NCBI GenBank assembly: GCA_916613615.1
Contig: OU744721.1
Span: forward strand, 57,027,247 to 57,091,246
Length of the DNA stretch: 64,000 nucleotides
Reading direction: 5' to 3'
DNA from: Steromphala cineraria
Lineage: Eukaryota > Mollusca > Gastropoda > Trochida > Trochidae
This document shows, piece by piece, positions 63,432 through 64,000 of this stretch. The notes below the pieces were generated by a model. It had not been told where the DNA came from. It worked only from the letters and a program-made list of their open reading frames with translations, and ran no database searches. A program made the translations under genes and the position numbers. How positions within the stretch are numbered: position 1 is the first letter of the stretch; each line of letters begins with the position of its first letter.

Positions 63432-64000
63432 CTAGGACTGCCGCGGCAGTACTTAGGTCTTCAAGATTCCTGTTTGACCTTCACATACTGTTTGACCTTG
63501 ACATGACGTTTTTTCTGAGATTTAAAAAGTAACTAATACATTATCAAAATGACCAAATTTCACTTGATATTCAGTGTTAAAGACTTTTCAGAAAAAATCA
63601 CCATGGTGGCAAATGTCAGTTATGCCATCATTCTTTAGAGAATACTATTCCTAGAAGCAGAAAAAAATAAGGTTGAAGTATCTATCACGCTTTGCCAGAT
63701 ACATGTGATTAAAGGCTGTAATTTAAAGTTGACTGTTTCAGACCCCTGTATAATGTAATGTAACCTAACACTTTAACAATTGATATTTTAGTAATAAGGT
63801 ATATCAGAAACAATGTTGGTCTTGTTTATCTACATACAAAGATGTATGTTTTGTTTTGATAACTTAAATAGTAATGGAGTAATGAACTGTGGAACTTCGT
63901 TGAAAACACTGAAATTTGATTAGTTTTAGACCCCTACTTCATGTTGGTCCCTCTAGTTCCTTAATTATCAACATTTTCATGATAAAGTGCAACATAGCAA
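63432..64000 (+). repeat. Lc unit, 3' part cut by window edge
   Basis: C-form palindrome at 63438-63449, CAAGA arm. The extended Lc 5' part (TTGACTGTTTCAGACCCC, GTTGGTCTTGTTTATC) is present; the unit runs out of the window. Confidence 0.85.

Larger units (their letters stand above)
1..64000 (+). repeat. Head-to-tail array of hairpin-ended repeat units
   Basis: The whole window except about 56446-57775 consists of units repeated in one orientation. Each starts at CTAGG plus a 12-bp palindrome and ends in (AAT)n, with or without hairpin cassettes. I located 45 palindromes; most neighbouring ones are 0.80-0.98 kb apart (S units), 1.19-1.21 kb (M) or 1.36-1.78 kb (L, Lb, Lc), and the larger gaps contain duplications, truncated units or inserted sequence. 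Copies range from almost identical to clearly diverged, so the array has grown by several rounds of duplication. Unit junctions always fall at the same (AAT)n/CTAGG seam, which fits targeted insertion or rolling-circle tandem formation better than random duplication. No transposase, reverse transcriptase or Rep/helicase reading frame is visible. Confidence 0.95.

Overview
The window is AT-rich, eukaryotic and almost entirely repetitive. I find no protein-coding gene, rRNA gene or intact tRNA gene. The recurring motif GGGAGATAACTC (and its complement GAGTTATCTCCC) is, as I recall, widespread in mollusc repeats, so a marine mollusc is the most likely source. That is inference, not proof.

About 62.5 of 64 kb is a head-to-tail array of nearly fifty related units, all in the same orientation. 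A complete unit has five parts. (1) CTAGG plus a perfect 12-bp palindrome, either TTGACGCGTCAA (T form, 30 copies) or CTGCCGCGGCAG (C form, 15 copies). (2) A head arm, TAGGTCTTCAAGA or TAGGTCTTCAGA. (3) Two or three tandem TTTGACCTTCACAT repeats. (4) A body. (5) An (AAT)n tract carrying zero to seven hairpin cassettes of the form AGGTCTTC-loop-GAAGACCT. The next CTAGG then begins the next unit.

The bodies fall into families. L is about 1.37 kb and the commonest. Lb and Lc are L relatives with a different 3' half or an extended 5' part. S is about 0.80 kb. M is about 1.19 kb: its own 5' part on an S body. X occurs once (28221-29650) and is diverged, with its own head hairpin and tail hairpin. 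Cassette types, by left arm and loop: A (CAGACTTTC), B (TTGACTTTC, with right arm GTCTGAAGACCT), C (CACGACTTT) and D (CCAGACGTA); primes mark close variants.

Layout: 1-9.7 kb alternates Lb, S and L; 9.7-27 kb is mainly L with some M, Lb and Lc; 26.6-31.9 kb is S and M around X; 31.9-53 kb is mainly L with Lb and Lc hybrids; 53-61 kb is S and L/S hybrids, interrupted by a single-copy stretch (about 56446-57775) with a decayed tRNA-like sequence; 61-64 kb returns to L and Lc.

The strongest observation is a rule linking the two ends of a unit. In all 29 units where both ends can be read, the first tail cassette carries an arm complementary to that unit's own head arm, including a one-base length polymorphism (CAAGA or CAGA). 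The diverged unit X obeys the same rule with an unrelated sequence (AGGATTCAGC). The head palindrome exists in two forms differing by two compensated base pairs. Matched subterminal inverted arms, a terminal hairpin, a microsatellite and short tandem repeats recall non-autonomous Helentron-type rolling-circle elements (HINE, DINE-1 or bivalve pearl-like). No Rep/helicase gene is present here, so the assignment is a hypothesis.
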